Source: Pictodentalium vernedei (taxonomy: Eukaryota; Mollusca; Scaphopoda; Dentaliida; Dentaliidae). Taken from it: a stretch of DNA of 64,000 nucleotides. The stretch spans positions 540,166,971 through 540,230,970 of the forward strand of contig CM062297.1 of the NCBI GenBank assembly GCA_031216915.1, in the 5' to 3' direction. This document shows, piece after piece, positions 1 to 11,433 of the stretch. The position numbers and the translations under genes were made by a program. Every line of letters starts with the position of its first letter. The first letter of the stretch is position 1. Under the pieces are notes generated by a model that saw only the letters and a list, made by a program, of their open reading frames with translations, ran no database searches and had not been told where the DNA came from.

Positions 1-800
1 CCTCATCTTTTTGGACATTTTATTTGGGTACTGTATAAAGGTTTATCAACAGAATTCAGGAACTCATTTTCAGAATGACCCATTTAAGATAAAACTCATT
101 TTCAGAAGATTTGATCATTTCAGTTAAAATAGATATTCTTTTACAGAACAGTTGTATCTATTGGAGATTATTATTGTTCCAAAACAGTGCATTTATTATA
201 GAAGCAGTGCTTCTTTGTGAATTTGGAAAAGTGATTCCAAAAGAGAATTTTGAAGAGAATTTATTCATCTTGGAAAAGAGAATGTATACTTTTTGTGAAA
301 CAGAATATATTTTTGTGAAAGCCAGGATTCTACTGGATAATATATTTGGAAATTACCTGTGGTGCCAATACTTATTGAATTTTTACTCCATTTGAATTTT
401 GCTGAGCATTTTATTATATTTTATTGGAGACTGCTGAAATTTCTAAGTGAACATTTTACTACAAATCTACAGGATACTGTTTCTGAAGACACATTCTTGG
501 ACTTCATACTACCAGCTGGAAACATTCTTCGTAAGATTCTTCACCACTGGATTACTGGATTCGGTCAAACTGTATTTTGGACTAATTCAATAATTGATAA
601 GTACCACTGTTTTTATTTTCTGTAAACCAATTAGTGTAAAAGATCTTTGTATCATTTTTTTAAAAATATTTTTTTTAATTAAATTTCAGTATAATTAAAT
701 TCATAGTTATTGTTGCTGATTCTCAGATTTCTTTCTGTTACCAATATCATTAATATTTCCACACCGTAATAGTTATCTTTTCTTGGCAAAGAGCCAAGCC
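1..800. other. AT-rich sequence without recognisable gene
   Basis: The stretch is AT-rich and holds only short open frames with low-complexity translations (many F, L, I, Y) and no domain that I recognise. No repeat boundary is visible before about 801, where the left terminus of the outer inverted-repeat unit begins. Confidence 0.5.
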
Positions 801-860
801 TGCTGCTAATTAATTTGCAGGTTGACTGTGTTTTCTATGGTGGCTGATTTAGGCCACCCT
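801..860 (+). repeat. Left terminal inverted repeat of a large outer unit
   Basis: Positions 835-860 match the reverse complement of 9335-9360 at 25 of 26 bases. The core GGTGGCTGATTTAGGCCACC is itself an imperfect palindrome and could form a hairpin. Weaker matching continues outward on both sides (an AATTAATTAGC-like block on the left, TTTAATTAGC on the right), so the terminus may be about 60 bp. Inward of it comes an AGATCTCGAG-type array at both ends, which supports a real symmetric element rather than chance. The superfamily is unknown; target duplications were not identified. Confidence 0.55.
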
Positions 861-863
861 CAA

Positions 864-1150
864 TATATTTTTTATCTCGAGATCTTGAGACAATATCTCA
901 AGATCTTGAGATATGCATCTTGAGAAACTATCTCTAGAAAGTATCTCAAGATCTCGAGAAAGTATCTCAAGATCTCAAGAAAATATCTCAAGATCTTGAG
1001 ATAATACATGTATCTCAAGATCTCGAGAAACTATGTCGATATCTTGAGAAAATATCTCAAGATCTCAAGAAAATATCTCAAGGTCTTGAGATAATATCTG
1101 AAGATCTCGAGATAATATCTCAAGATCTTGAGATAATATCTCACAATCTC
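864..1150. repeat. Palindromic ATCTCAAGATCTCGAG tandem array (left)
   Basis: A degenerate tandem array built from ATCTCRAGATCTYGAGAT-like words, each of them self-complementary, so both strands read alike. Spacing is irregular at about 16-22 bp. A sister array lies at 5995-6245, next to the opposite terminus of the outer unit, which makes these subterminal repeats of that unit. The open frame crossing it is repeat translation and is not called as a gene. Confidence 0.85.
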
Positions 1151-1156
1151 TTGTCG

Positions 1157-1425
1157 GGAAAGGGTCACTTTGTGGGACAGGGAGTACCAAAAAGGGAGGG
1201 GTGGGTGTGGTTTTGCATATTTGCTGCTGGGTCATACATTTTTGTGGCAGTGATAGATCAAACCGGCTGGTATGTTTTCTGGTTTGGGTTTCAACTATCA
1301 TTGTAAGGTGATTCACAGTGGTGTTGTTTTGAGGGGGTATTATTGGGAGTCCTACTGGAGTTGTGTGAAAAGTGTATTGATGGCTGGGTATTGTCGGAGG
1401 ACAAATCAATGGTGACCAATGATGG
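1157..1425 (+). repeat. Internal direct repeat, copy 1
   Basis: From about 1258 to 1425 the sequence is a diverged direct copy of 4128-4297: shared words include TCAAACCGG, ACTATCATTGTA, GGGAGTCC and GACAAATCAATGGTG in the same order. The preceding block (a GGGAGTACCAAAAAGG-like word near 1180) recurs at about 3677 and 3966. The outer unit is thus internally repetitive. No protein is evident. Confidence 0.7.
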
Positions 1426-1748
1426 GATTAAAAGCCTACGCAGGTTCATGTGTCAATCGCATGGCATTCCCTGTGTCAAAATACCTCTGTAAAATCTCGA
1501 GGTCATATACTAAATGCTTAAAAGAGCTAGAAAATGGTCCTCGACAACGCAATTTTTGCCACATAAATGAGCCTCAAATAGTTTTTTGGTCCCAAGAAAA
1601 AAACTATTTTAGCTTATTTACATGGTAAACATTGCGTTGCCAAGGACTGTTTTCTAGCACTTCTGGGCATTTCGTATCATCGTATGTGTCCCTGAGAATT
1701 TACAAAGGTATTTTGACATGGGGAATGTCATGCAGTTGGTTTTATAAA

Positions 1749-3190
1749 ACAAGAGGCCTCAGGGGGCCTGCGAGCGCTCACCTGACATGGTAGTCTAAAT
1801 ATCAAACCAGGGACTTGAATAAGCTCCATACGCCCCTCCTAAGAAAAGCATATACCAACTAGATGAAGCGACTGTGCTCACACAATACACAGGATTTTCC
1901 TTCTATTTTCAGTTCCTGCACTTTTACGTCCCAAAATTGAGATAAACGCATAAAAAACAGAATTTTTTCCCCAAACAAAATATTTTCAGCCTAAACTTTT
2001 TTTTCTTCTTAAAACGCATAAAAAACTAATTTTCGGATTTTGGTCCAAAATCTTCTAAGTCCCACCCAGACACCAAATTTTCAGTGTAAAAAAAAATAAT
2101 TTTTTTTTGTCTTAAAATTGACCGAAACGCATAAAAAAACCAAAAAAAAATTTCTGGATTTTGGTCCAAAATTTCTAAGTCCGCAACGGGATCCCAAATT
2201 TTCAGCCTAAATATGAACCCAGGGACTTGGCTTGAACAAACTTGAATCTCACCCCTCTAAGGATGATGCATACCAAATATCAAAAGATTCTTATTGGTAG
2301 ATCTGAAGAAGATTTTTAAAAAATACTCCTCATACTGCACTAATTTTAACATTTGGGCTCCCATAGAGAGCCCAAATATTGACCCAGGGAATTGATTTCA
2401 ATAAACATGTGAAACAATCTTCCAAAGATGTTATATGTGAAATTTGAAAGCTTTTGGAGCAGTGGTTTGGGAGAAAAGTAGTCTTATATGTTTTTCCCAT
2501 TACCCGCAGTGTTAAAAAATGCTGACTCAGCACTTTTTCAAAGTCCCAGAAAAGTACCCCATGATAAAACCGATAGCAATTTTTTTTGACCATTCCATTC
2601 TGTTGGTCCTAAGGAAGCTTCACAACAAATAAGAATTCTCAGTGCCGTGTAGTTTTGGAGATATGGGCGTTTTAATTTTTTTCTATTTTTAGCTCCTGCG
2701 GTTCCCATGGGGTGACGGGAAAATATTTTTTTGCAAAAATTAAGTACTTATGACCCAATAAGCCCTCATATCAAATTTGGTCAAAATTTGCCTCTCGGTT
2801 TGGAAAATAGAAATTTGGGGAGGGGCAAATATTCTTTCCCCTCCCATTATGACGCCAAATATAGCCCCACAAACTTCTCTTCAACACATCTGAGTTTACA
2901 CCTCAAAAGGAAGCTGCACACCAAATATCAAGTCTCTGCTACTGCTGGTTCATGAGAAGAAGATTTTTTAAGATTTCAGCACACTTTTTGGGTGTGGCCC
3001 TACCCACGGGCAAGGCAATTTGATTTGAACAAAATCAAATTGCGATGTCATAACAAACTATTATCTCAAATATCAATTAAATTGGTTCAGCGGTTTGGGA
3101 GGAGAAGACGCAAACACCATGTTCACGGACGACGGACGGTGAGTAATCACGATAGCTCTCCTGACTGAAAGTCAGGTGAGCTAAAAAAAA
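1749..3190 (+). mobile_element. Bivalve-type dispersed element with CTCACCTGA ends
   Basis: The left end reads ACAAGAGGCCTCAGGGGGCC, then a word containing CTCACCTGA. The right end is a GACGACGGACGG word, a short hairpin (CTGACTGAAAGTCAG) and GGTGAGCTAAAAAAAA. The interior holds three or four diverged repeats of a module with CCCAGGGACTTG, ACCAAATATCAA and GAAGAAGATTTTT words. From memory this architecture is a very common non-coding dispersed repeat of bivalve genomes. No open frame of note occurs inside. It interrupts the outer unit, so it is the younger of the two. It is the main taxonomic clue in the window. Confidence 0.65.
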
Positions 3191-5994
3191 CATTTTTGAA
3201 ACATAAACCTGCGTTGCCCTTTAAATGTTATATATATACTTCTCACCTTTCGTTCTCGATGAGTAGTTTGTTCAGACTCTAGAAAAATATTTGAAGCGCA
3301 CCCGGTTTAAGGCTTCTGACATGCCCAACTCACCTTCCCAACAATAGTTGGCATTAATTCTGAATGCATTTATGCATTTTCTCCATCAGTAGGACTGACA
3401 TAGTCGCTATATGAGCTGGCAACAAGAATGCTGTTAAACCCCAATCATTAATTCAAATAAGACAGTGAAGATTGGAAAGAATCTTATTATGAAAATTGCA
3501 AACATTCTGGGCACACAGTGACTCAGATTAGAAAAGAAGGTGGTGATGCACCCCAAGCTAGGCAGAAATCTCCGGGGAGGAGGGCATCTAGGGACCAGGA
3601 GGCATCAGATTGCTGGTAAATCGGGGATCTAGGGAGCTACTCGGGTCTGTCAGGAAAGGGGCCCTTTGTGAAAAAGGGAGTAGCAAAAAAGGACGGGGTG
3701 GATGCGTTTTAACCTGGTACATGTAGGGATAGGCGATGCTCCCGTGTCATGAGAGCATCTTTCCCTTATATGATTGGCAGGATTCAATCCTCTGGAGGAG
3801 GGTCCCTCATACTTCTTAGGGTACTAGGAGGAAGACAAACTGTTGTTGCGCCCCAGGAGGGGTTTGTATGATATATAGGGTGCAGGAAGGCACCAAATAG
3901 CCAGTTAATCTACGGTGGGGATGCTACTGTGGGTATATTTGAGAGGGAATCCTTTTTATGGGACCGGGAGTAGCAAAATAGAAACTGGGGTGCTACTTGT
4001 TGTTTCAAATGTTGCGGGAACATCTTTTCAACACAACACTGCAGGGTCCACTGTTTGGCGGGAACAGCACTTTCGCTTATTTGGAAGGGCCGCCAATTGG
4101 GTCCAACTTTTTTGGGGTGCTGTGGTAGTGACAGGTCAAACCGGACGGTATGTTCACAGGTTTGAGTTTCTACTATCATTGTAGGTTGGTTCTCAGTGAT
4201 GTCATTTTGAGAGGTATTGTTGGATTGTTGGGAGTCCCATTGGAGAAGTATGAATAGTGTATTCATAGTTGGGTATTGTCGAAGGACAAATCAATGGTGT
4301 GATGCGCTATTGGGGTTTGGGTGGGCAAGATGTTGCTCTCATAAATTGGGTGTGTGCCTGTGTCACCTTGTGAGTTAAGAGGGAGTGGTATGTGGCGCAT
4401 GGTCCTGCGGGAACTATGCTCTCATGGATGGCGAAATTAAGGTTTTCCAGGTTGGAATGGGTTTCAGCTGGTGAAAACATAGGGGAGCAATCAATCTTAT
4501 GGGACAGGATGACCTGTACTACTGTTGGTTCATGGGTTGATGTTGAGGTTGTGGGTCACGGGGGGTCCCTTGTGACCAGGTGAGAGTACGGGATCACGAA
4601 GGATCATATTGTTAATTTTGGTGCCATGTTGTAGCTGATTAAGGGTGGCAGTCAACAATGTTGAGGGGGCTTTATCTTGTTCAGAGGTACTAGGAATTGG
4701 GTTTAACTTGTCCTTCTTTATATGCGTGAGACTGGATGCTTCACTATTGGAGTTGTCACTTTTGGGTATCTCCCTGGAGGAGTGTGAAAGGTGTATGGAC
4801 CGTTGACTCTTGTCAGGCGACAGGTCAATCTTTTCTATCCACAGGAGGGGGGTTCTATTTGGCTCTTGGGTTCAGGGTTATGGGTTTCAATTTGGGTGTG
4901 TAATTGTGAGAATGGCTTCTGGGGGTCAGGAGATTGCTGGGTGTTGACCATAAATTCATGGATTTGTCTTGCATCTGCAGCCTTGTACTGGGCAAGCCCT
5001 TTTCTAACACTGACTTCGGTAATATGTGAGGTCCTTAATCACTCGTCCGGAAGCAGTATCCGCAAGGGGGTAACTAGTTATGCCTAATACAGACTTTCCC
5101 AAACCAACAAGTGGAAAGGGAATCCTAGGGTAGGATTATAGCTGTCGCTGGTGTAGGGTTATTATACATCGGGTAGCACCATCGATTTGCTCAGTCAAAA
5201 TGGACGTGGGAATGGGGTTAAAGTTAAGCTGTTGATGGGTGCGTCGAATAACAGCGTGTCAGAGACGATGTTTCTCGGTCAGCAAAGTGGAAAGTAAGTG
5301 AAAAATCTTCCAAGGGAGTGGGTGATTAATTTCACTGTGGGGATGAAACCTTTCAGCCTGGAGCTGGGGGAGCTATTTGGTATTTACGGGTCTGTGTCTT
5401 GTAAAGTAGTGAGTAAACTTTGTGAGTCGTGGTAAAAATCACTCCATTCACTGTGGAGCTGGAAGGAAATATTTGGTATTTATGGGTGTGTCTTGTAGTG
5501 TGTAAACACTACAGTATGCACCAGGAAGTACCAGGAACTGGATTAACACTTTGGATTTGGAGTGTTGGACAGACACAAACTTTTCATCTTGTAAAGTCGT
5601 GAGAAAACGTTGTGTTTTAGGGTAAAAGGCACTACAGTAGGTACTGGGAGGTACCAGGAGGTACCGGGTGGTGGCTTGACACTTTGGGATTGGAGTGGGA
5701 ACAAGATACCAGCAGGTGCAAGCTTGGATCACGGTACTTGGTTTATACTAGTGCTGGACTGAGATTGGATGGGCTCTCATAACTAATACGCAACAAGGGG
5801 ATTGGTTGAAAAGTTATTCACTTTTCTGAGTGACAAGAGTGGATTCGTGTAATTGTCATGGGGGCACAAACATGTTGCAGTCGGAAAAGGTGTGACAAGT
5901 AAATAAACAAATAAACAGTTTGAGTGACAGGAGTGAATTCATGCTAATGATCAAAGGGTGACACTGATTATATATGCTAACATGTACCTAATAT
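3191..5994. other. Interior of outer unit, non-coding with diverged repeats
   Basis: The region is GT-rich on the plus strand with only short frames and no recognised domain. It contains the second copy of the internal direct repeat (4128-4297) and diverged partial repeats near 4770-4830 and 5335-5720, where CACTGTGGAGCTGGA and TTTGGTATTTAYGGGT words recur. I see no gene. Confidence 0.45.
4128..4297 (+). repeat. Internal direct repeat, copy 2
   Basis: A diverged direct copy of 1258-1425, about 2.9 kb downstream of it (about 1.4 kb when the inserted bivalve-type element is discounted). Order and spacing of the shared words are conserved over roughly 170 bp. Confidence 0.7.
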
Positions 5995-6245
5995 TACGAG
6001 ATATTATCTCGGGATCTTAAGATATTATCTTGAGATATTATCTCGAGATCTTAAGATAGTCTCTCGAGATCCTGAGATGTTATCTCGAGATATTATCACG
6101 AGATGTTGAGATATTATCTCCAGATCTTCAGATAGTTTCTCGTAATCTGACATTGGTTTCTCGAGATATCAAGAGCTTGAGATAGTCTCTTGAGATCTCG
6201 AGATGCATATCTCAAGATCTCGAGATATTATCTTGAGATCTTAGA
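5995..6245. repeat. Palindromic AGATCTCGAG tandem array (right)
   Basis: Same word family as 864-1150 (GAGATATTATCTCGAGATCT-like), degenerate and self-complementary. It lies just inside the right terminus of the outer unit once the LTR element at 6259-9325 is discounted, mirroring the left array. Confidence 0.85.
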
Positions 6246-6258
6246 TGAAAAAAAGTGT

Positions 6259-6769
6259 TGTATAATTGGGGACAATCGATTTAGTGAAGATCAGTTGCCA
6301 AGATCCAGCCAGTGAACAGTGTTCACAGTAATGCTCGGTTGGTGGTTTCTCAGTGTGATTGAGATGTTAGTTTGGGAGCAATTTGAGTGTGACTTTGGAT
6401 GTTAAACTGTTTGGACGTTTATTTCGACTATGTGTCAACCTCTGTTTCTTAATACTGTTGTGTGCGGTATTCTGTTTGTTATACTGCTGTGTACAGTATC
6501 TGGTATGCTAACTATAATACTGCTGTGTGCAGTATTCCGTCTGTTATACTGCTGTGTGCAGTATGACATCTCTTATACTGCTGCTACGTGTGGTACTCCA
6601 TCTGCTATACTGCTGTGTGTGGTATGCTATCTTTTATAAATGCTGATATGTGCGGTATTTACTGCTGTGTGCAGTAAGACTGTTATGATTTCCATGTCTT
6701 TCTTAATTGATAACGCCCTTAAATTTCATCCAAATTCATTGAATGTTAATCAACAATGAAAATACAACA
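6259..6769 (+). repeat. 5' LTR with expanded internal tandem repeat
   Basis: 511 bp, TGTATAATTG to AATACAACA. It is longer than its partner because of a roughly 30-bp tandem motif with the word ATACTGCTGTGTGCAGTAT (about 6430-6680), present in about five or six units here and two or three in the 3' LTR. The rest aligns closely with 8952-9325. Confidence 0.8.
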
Positions 6770-6787
6770 TTGGTGTCGTCGACTAAA
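6770..6787 (+). other. Putative primer-binding site
   Basis: The sequence TTGGTGTCGTCGACTAAA directly follows the 5' LTR. TGG at or near the first base after an LTR is the usual complement of a tRNA 3' CCA end. The tRNA cannot be named from sequence alone. Confidence 0.45.
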
Positions 6788-7297
6788 ACTATAAAAATTC
6801 GGCGAGTGAAAATATCATTCCTCTAATTTTATTAAAATGTTCCTTTGGTTCAACATTTTATGAAAATGTCCATTCATAGAGTTGTGATTTGAAGGTTATT
6901 AGCTTTCATTCACAATAAAATCTGTTCATATTTAATACCCTATTGAAGGTTAATTGCTTTCATGGGTCATATCATTGTTCTATCTGTTCATTTTTTAAAT
7001 ATTTTGTACTAGTAGTAGTTTTTAAAATTGTAACTAATCTCTCTATTTTTAAACCGACTGCTGTTGGTGATTTTTGCATGTCACAAGATGTATATGAATC
7101 TATGAGACATTTTAGACAGACATGCAAACATGGAGGAGTGGAAGAATGGTGTAATCGGTTTGGCCACTGAGAGAAGATAGTGCATTGAAGAATGAAATCC
7201 TCCTCATTTCAACGAGGGAGAACAAGGAAATAGAGGAATAGCTTGGCAACAACTGGACGAAGCCGATTCAAGTAAACTTCCGAATGTCGATGATAGC

Positions 7298-7540
7298 TTG
7301 TTCAGCCGGACAAAGAAAATTTACAAGGAAATAAAACTGGTCCAAGCCCAACTTACAGACGCTGATGAGAAATTGGCCAGTCTCATGATGACACAAAAGG
7401 ATGTTGAAACTATATTCTATTCCGTACCGTACACAGATACTACCCAGCATACAGTTCTCAGCACCGAATTGACACTGCCTGTGCCAATACCGTTTTCTTC
7501 AACCATGCCGACTCAACCAAGTGATGTTAAACCTTCATAG
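7298..7540 (+). pseudogene. Possible gag remnant of the LTR element
   Basis: An 80-codon frame between the LTRs. The first half is charged and helix-prone (KKIYKEIKLVQAQLTDADEK), the second half rich in S, T and P. This is compatible with a gag fragment, and the position just downstream of the 5' LTR fits. It carries no diagnostic zinc knuckle or protease motif, and frames before and after are closed. Function is inferred from position only. Confidence 0.25.
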
Positions 7541-8941
7541 CAAAAGCCTAAACTAGTTTATTCTTCAGTTTCGCATGTATCACATTCACCTATGGATTCT
7601 ATGCTGCCAATTCCAGCAAAATATTCGGTACATGAAATTGAGCACGAAAATGTTCAAAGCATCTCATCTTCAACATTTATGCAGTCATTTGCTAAATTTG
7701 GTTTGGGATAGAATGCAATAATTATGTCAGTAAAAATAAGTTACCGGTACCTAAACGTCAGCAACTTCAACACATTTCACCTTTACCAGACATGCGGTCA
7801 TTTACTGCATCTGATATTGATGATTGAAATAGTCCTTGAAAGTGTATGCGAAACTGAAGACTTGAATAAACCCAGTAATGGTTGGGTTATTTACAATAAT
7901 GGTTGTGATAGTGTTGAGCTGGCTTCTGAGTAAACTACAGGTTTGTAGCCACATAGTGTAGGTAATCTGTTTTTCACAAACAGACCAAATAGCAACGCCG
8001 CATTAATGGACGGAAGGGCAATGATTACTTTTATCATACCAGAATACTTCCTGATACATCATTCAATCTTCTCGGGGTGAACTTGGGCATCCTGATGCTA
8101 ACTGAAGTAAACTTGAAACTGCACTTATGTTTTAAAAGGAATCATGTGTGGAATCGGCTGTAAAAATAACAGCAAAAAAAAAAAGAGAACATAATGATAA
8201 TTGATGAGGTTATTCACATCATTCATTACAAGTAATTATGTTTTTAAATAAATTATTGTCTTTTCTGGGAATTTATGAGTTCAACAGTGAGACAATTCGC
8301 TTCATTGTTGAGCTGCTCATAGGACATATTTTATGGTTCTTCACATGATTCTACCACTGCATTGTAGTTTTCTACAATGTTCACTTGTTTGCAGAAACTC
8401 AGTAAATTGTTAATTCGCACTTCTGCAAGACTTCTGCAAGACACATGGATAACTGCCATTAACTGGTTCCATTTTACACAACCTTTCACTTCTTAAATGC
8501 GGCCTCACTTCAAGCACTTACTTTTAACAAAACTTCTGTTCTTTGTGTCAACTCTTAATTTATGAAATTATCACAGCACAGCTGATGCAGTGAATCATTA
8601 TTGATTCTGCCTAGGTCTTGTCTCGATATGTTGTGTTCCTGAACTGAATTGTTCAATCAATTTGAGATATTTGCCGCCTGTTTGATCAGTGAACATGCCG
8701 TTTTGTACGTATATCGTCGACCGGAAATCGAAAGTATACTTATACGTTTAAACGCCCAATGAAGAGCATGTATTTGATGAGGTTATTTGCTTCATTGAAT
8801 ATTTTCATTTGTAAATATGATGTTGTTTTTATCTCCAGATGTATTGCACAAGCTTGTGTCAATTTCCTTTAAGCTCAGGGCCCACAGTACCTTTCACATG
8901 TAGGTCTCTGTTCGGACAGGATTCAAACCGTAAACATTCAT

Positions 8942-8951
8942 GGGGGAAAGC
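8942..8951 (+). other. Putative polypurine tract
   Basis: GGGGGAAAGC lies immediately 5' of the 3' LTR start TGTATAATT, the normal place of the plus-strand primer in LTR retrotransposons. Confidence 0.55.
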
Positions 8952-9325
8952 TGTATAATTGGGATTAACTGATTTAGTGAAGATCAGTTGCAAAGATCCA
9001 GCCAGTGAAGTGTTCACAGTAATGCTCGGTTGGTTTCACAGTGTGATTGAGATGTTAGTTTGGGAGCAATTTGAGTGTGACTTTGGATGTTAAATCGTCC
9101 GGACGTTTATTTCGACTGTGTGTCAACCTGTTTATTGATACTGCTGTGTGTAGTATTCCGTCTGCTATACTGCCGAGTGTGGTATGCTATCTTTTATACT
9201 GATATGTGCAGTATTTACTGCTGTGTGCTGTAAGACTGTTATGATTTCCATGTCTTTCTTAATTGATAATGCCCTTAAATTTCATCCAAATTCATTGAAT
9301 GTTAATCAATACTGAAAATACAACA
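8952..9325 (+). repeat. 3' LTR
   Basis: 374 bp, TGTATAATTGGG to AATACAACA, aligned to 6259-6769 over its length apart from the missing units of the GCTGTGTGCAGTAT tandem repeat. Substitutions and small indels show that the pair is not recent. Confidence 0.8.
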
Positions 9326-9334
9326 GAAGTATAG

Positions 9335-9395
9335 AGGGTGGCCTAAATCAGCCATCATAGTTTTCACACCAAAGCTGACATAATTTTAATTAGCT
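9335..9395 (-). repeat. Right terminal inverted repeat of the outer unit
   Basis: 9335-9360 is the inverted partner of 835-860 (25 of 26 bases). The LTR element sits only about 10 bp inward, so it inserted between the subterminal array and this terminus. Confidence 0.55.
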
Positions 9396-10245
9396 TTGCT
9401 GTGAAAACACAACCCACCTGTGAATAATTAGCTCAATACTGACAAAAGCTGGATCGACGAGCCTGCTACATGTACACTTTTAAGGGGCTATATAAGTAAT
9501 GGAATTTTGTTTATTTTAAATTCTCACCTCTCATATTCCTTAAATTCAAATTAAATATACACTAATTATACTGGTACATCAAAATAAAGGTTGGGATGTC
9601 TAGAACACGAAACACGACCTATATGCAATCAACTGATAGAGTTGACAGCAGGCACCACTGGTTCCTAGAAGTCTGCTATCGTATTCGCACCAGAACTGAT
9701 AATAAAATGATATTTTGCAAGAACAACTCGTGGCCAAATGTGCTTCAGATATTCAATAACAAAACAAGGCATTCAAAACACTTTCGAGTGCAGCGACAGG
9801 ACTGCATTTTGGAAAAGGACAACACTGTCTGCATTTTTTTAAGATGGTTTCCATGCGCGACAGACATGCGCAAATCACTTGATACCATGAATTTCCATCG
9901 AAAAACAAAATCGTAATTCTAAGAAATTTCAACAGGTGTCATGATACCGTGCATTGAATATGGTAACTGTGTAATCTCTATCTAATAACAGTATACTGTA
10001 TGAAGGCGATCTTGTTCATTATTTGATTTTAGACGGCGTTGTTTTTACATGCTTTTTCCATCCGATGACGTCGACCGGAAATCGAAAGTATACTTACACG
10101 TAAAACAAAAGCAATGGCTTTGGAATTTTCCCTCATGTAGCTCTGTAACCTGTAACCGTGTTTTGAAGAATATTGATCCCATAGCTTTGTTCTTGGATAT
10201 GTAAAGCACATTTGCCCACAAGTTGTTTTCATGAAATATTATTAA

Positions 10246-11433
10246 GGGCCTATATAAGTGATGGAATTTTGTTTATTTTGAAATTCTCACCTCACATATT
10301 CCTTAAATTCAGATTAAATATACACAAATTATACATCAAAATGAAGGTTGGGATGTATACAACACGAAATACATATGTAATCAACTCATAGAGTCCACTG
10401 TAGGCACCGCTGGTTCCTGGAAGTCTGCTACCATATTCGCACCAGAACCGATAATAAAATAATATTTCATCAGAACAACTTATGGCCAAATGTGCTTCAT
10501 ATATCCAAGAGCAAAGCTAGCCATTTAAAACACTTTCGAATGCAGCGATAGGACTGCATTTTGGAAAAGGACAACACTGTCTGCATTTTTTATTGAAAAT
10601 GGTTTCCATGCTCGACAGACATGTGCAAATCACTTGTTACCACGAATTTCCATCGAAAAACAAAATCGTAATTCTAAGAATTTTCAACAGGTACAGTACG
10701 TGGAGAGTGTATTATCACTAAATCACCCGCAGAGTGGACAATCCACCCAAGCAATAATTGCAAATTTGTTGCAAAGCATAACCAGCACAAGCAAAGTTTC
10801 AGGTCCATTAGCTGAAATATTGCTTGTGTTTTTTTGTTGATGTGTACAAAATTTGAAAGTTATAGCATGGGTGATAACTCCACTCCATGGGTGATTTACT
10901 TACAATCCACTCTCCACGTACTGTATCATGATACCTTGCATTGAATATGGCAACTGTGCAATCTCAATCTAATAACAGTATACTGTATGAAGGCTATATT
11001 TTTCATTATTTGATTTTAGACGGCATTGTTTTTACATGCTTTTTCTGTCCGATGACGTCGACCGGAAATCGAAAGTATATTCATACGTAAACAAAAGCAA
11101 AGGCTTTGGAATTTTCCCCGATGCAGCTCTGTCGCCGTGTTTTGAAGAATTTTTATCCCCTAGCTTTGTTCTTGGATATGTAAAGCACATTTGGCCACAA
11201 GTTGTTTTCGTGAAATATTATTAAATTATCAGTTCTGGTGCAAATACGACTGCAGACTTCCAGGAACCAGTGGTGCCTACAGTCGACTCTATGAGTTGAT
11301 TACACGTGTTTCATGTTCTATACATCCCAACCTTCATTTTGATATACAGTTTGTGTGTATTTAATTTGAATTGAAGGAATATAAGAGGTGAGAATTTTCA
11401 AAGTAAACAAAATTTCATTACTTATATAGGCCC
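10246..11433 (+). mobile_element. TTAA inverted-repeat element B, inserted in A
   Basis: The termini are GGGCCTATATAAGT and its inverse, flanked by TTAA at 10242-10245 and 11434-11437. Joining the flanks recreates the word GAAATATTATTAAATTATCAG, minus one duplicated TTAA, as found uninterrupted in B itself near 11212-11234. The length is 1188 bp, of which 232 bp is element E with its TA duplication; the remaining 956 bp matches the length of A and D. B is in the same orientation as A. Confidence 0.85.
10694..10923 (+). mobile_element. TA-flanked inverted-repeat element E, inserted in B
   Basis: 230 bp with termini CAGTACGTGGAGAGTG and the inverse CACTCTCCACGTACTG. The flanks are TA at 10692-10693 and 10924-10925. 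The empty site GGTATCATGATACC is present in D (on the opposite strand, about 13190-13203) and in near form in A (about 9936), which proves the boundaries. TA duplications point to a Tc1/mariner-like non-autonomous element. It has no coding capacity. Confidence 0.85.

Larger units (their letters stand above)
6259..9325 (+). mobile_element. Degenerate LTR retrotransposon, internal region about 2.2 kb
   Basis: Two direct repeats, 6259-6769 and 8952-9325, both begin TGTATAATTGGG and end AATACAACA. The first is followed by TTGGTGTCGTCGAC, a plausible primer-binding site. The second is preceded by the purine run GGGGGAAAG, a plausible polypurine tract. The internal region is far too short for gag-pol and has no intact long frame, so this is a non-autonomous or deleted element. 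The primer-site position suggests a BEL/Pao- or Ty3-like element, but no enzyme domain remains to decide. The flanking 5-bp sequences do not give a clear target duplication. It sits inside the right arm of the outer inverted-repeat unit. Confidence 0.75.

Noticed and set aside
864-1150. CRISPR-like array
   Set aside because: No constant repeat with unique spacers; the units are degenerate palindromes throughout, and the genome is eukaryotic.
1065-1409. 114-codon minus frame ending in SRDLQILSQDLEI repeats
   Set aside because: Translation of the AGATCTCGAG array plus flanking repeat; not a coding gene.
6256-9330. 5-bp target duplication around the LTR element
   Set aside because: The flanks (AGTGT left, GAAGT right) do not match; AAGT versus AAGT works only if the LTR ends are moved by several bases, so none is claimed.
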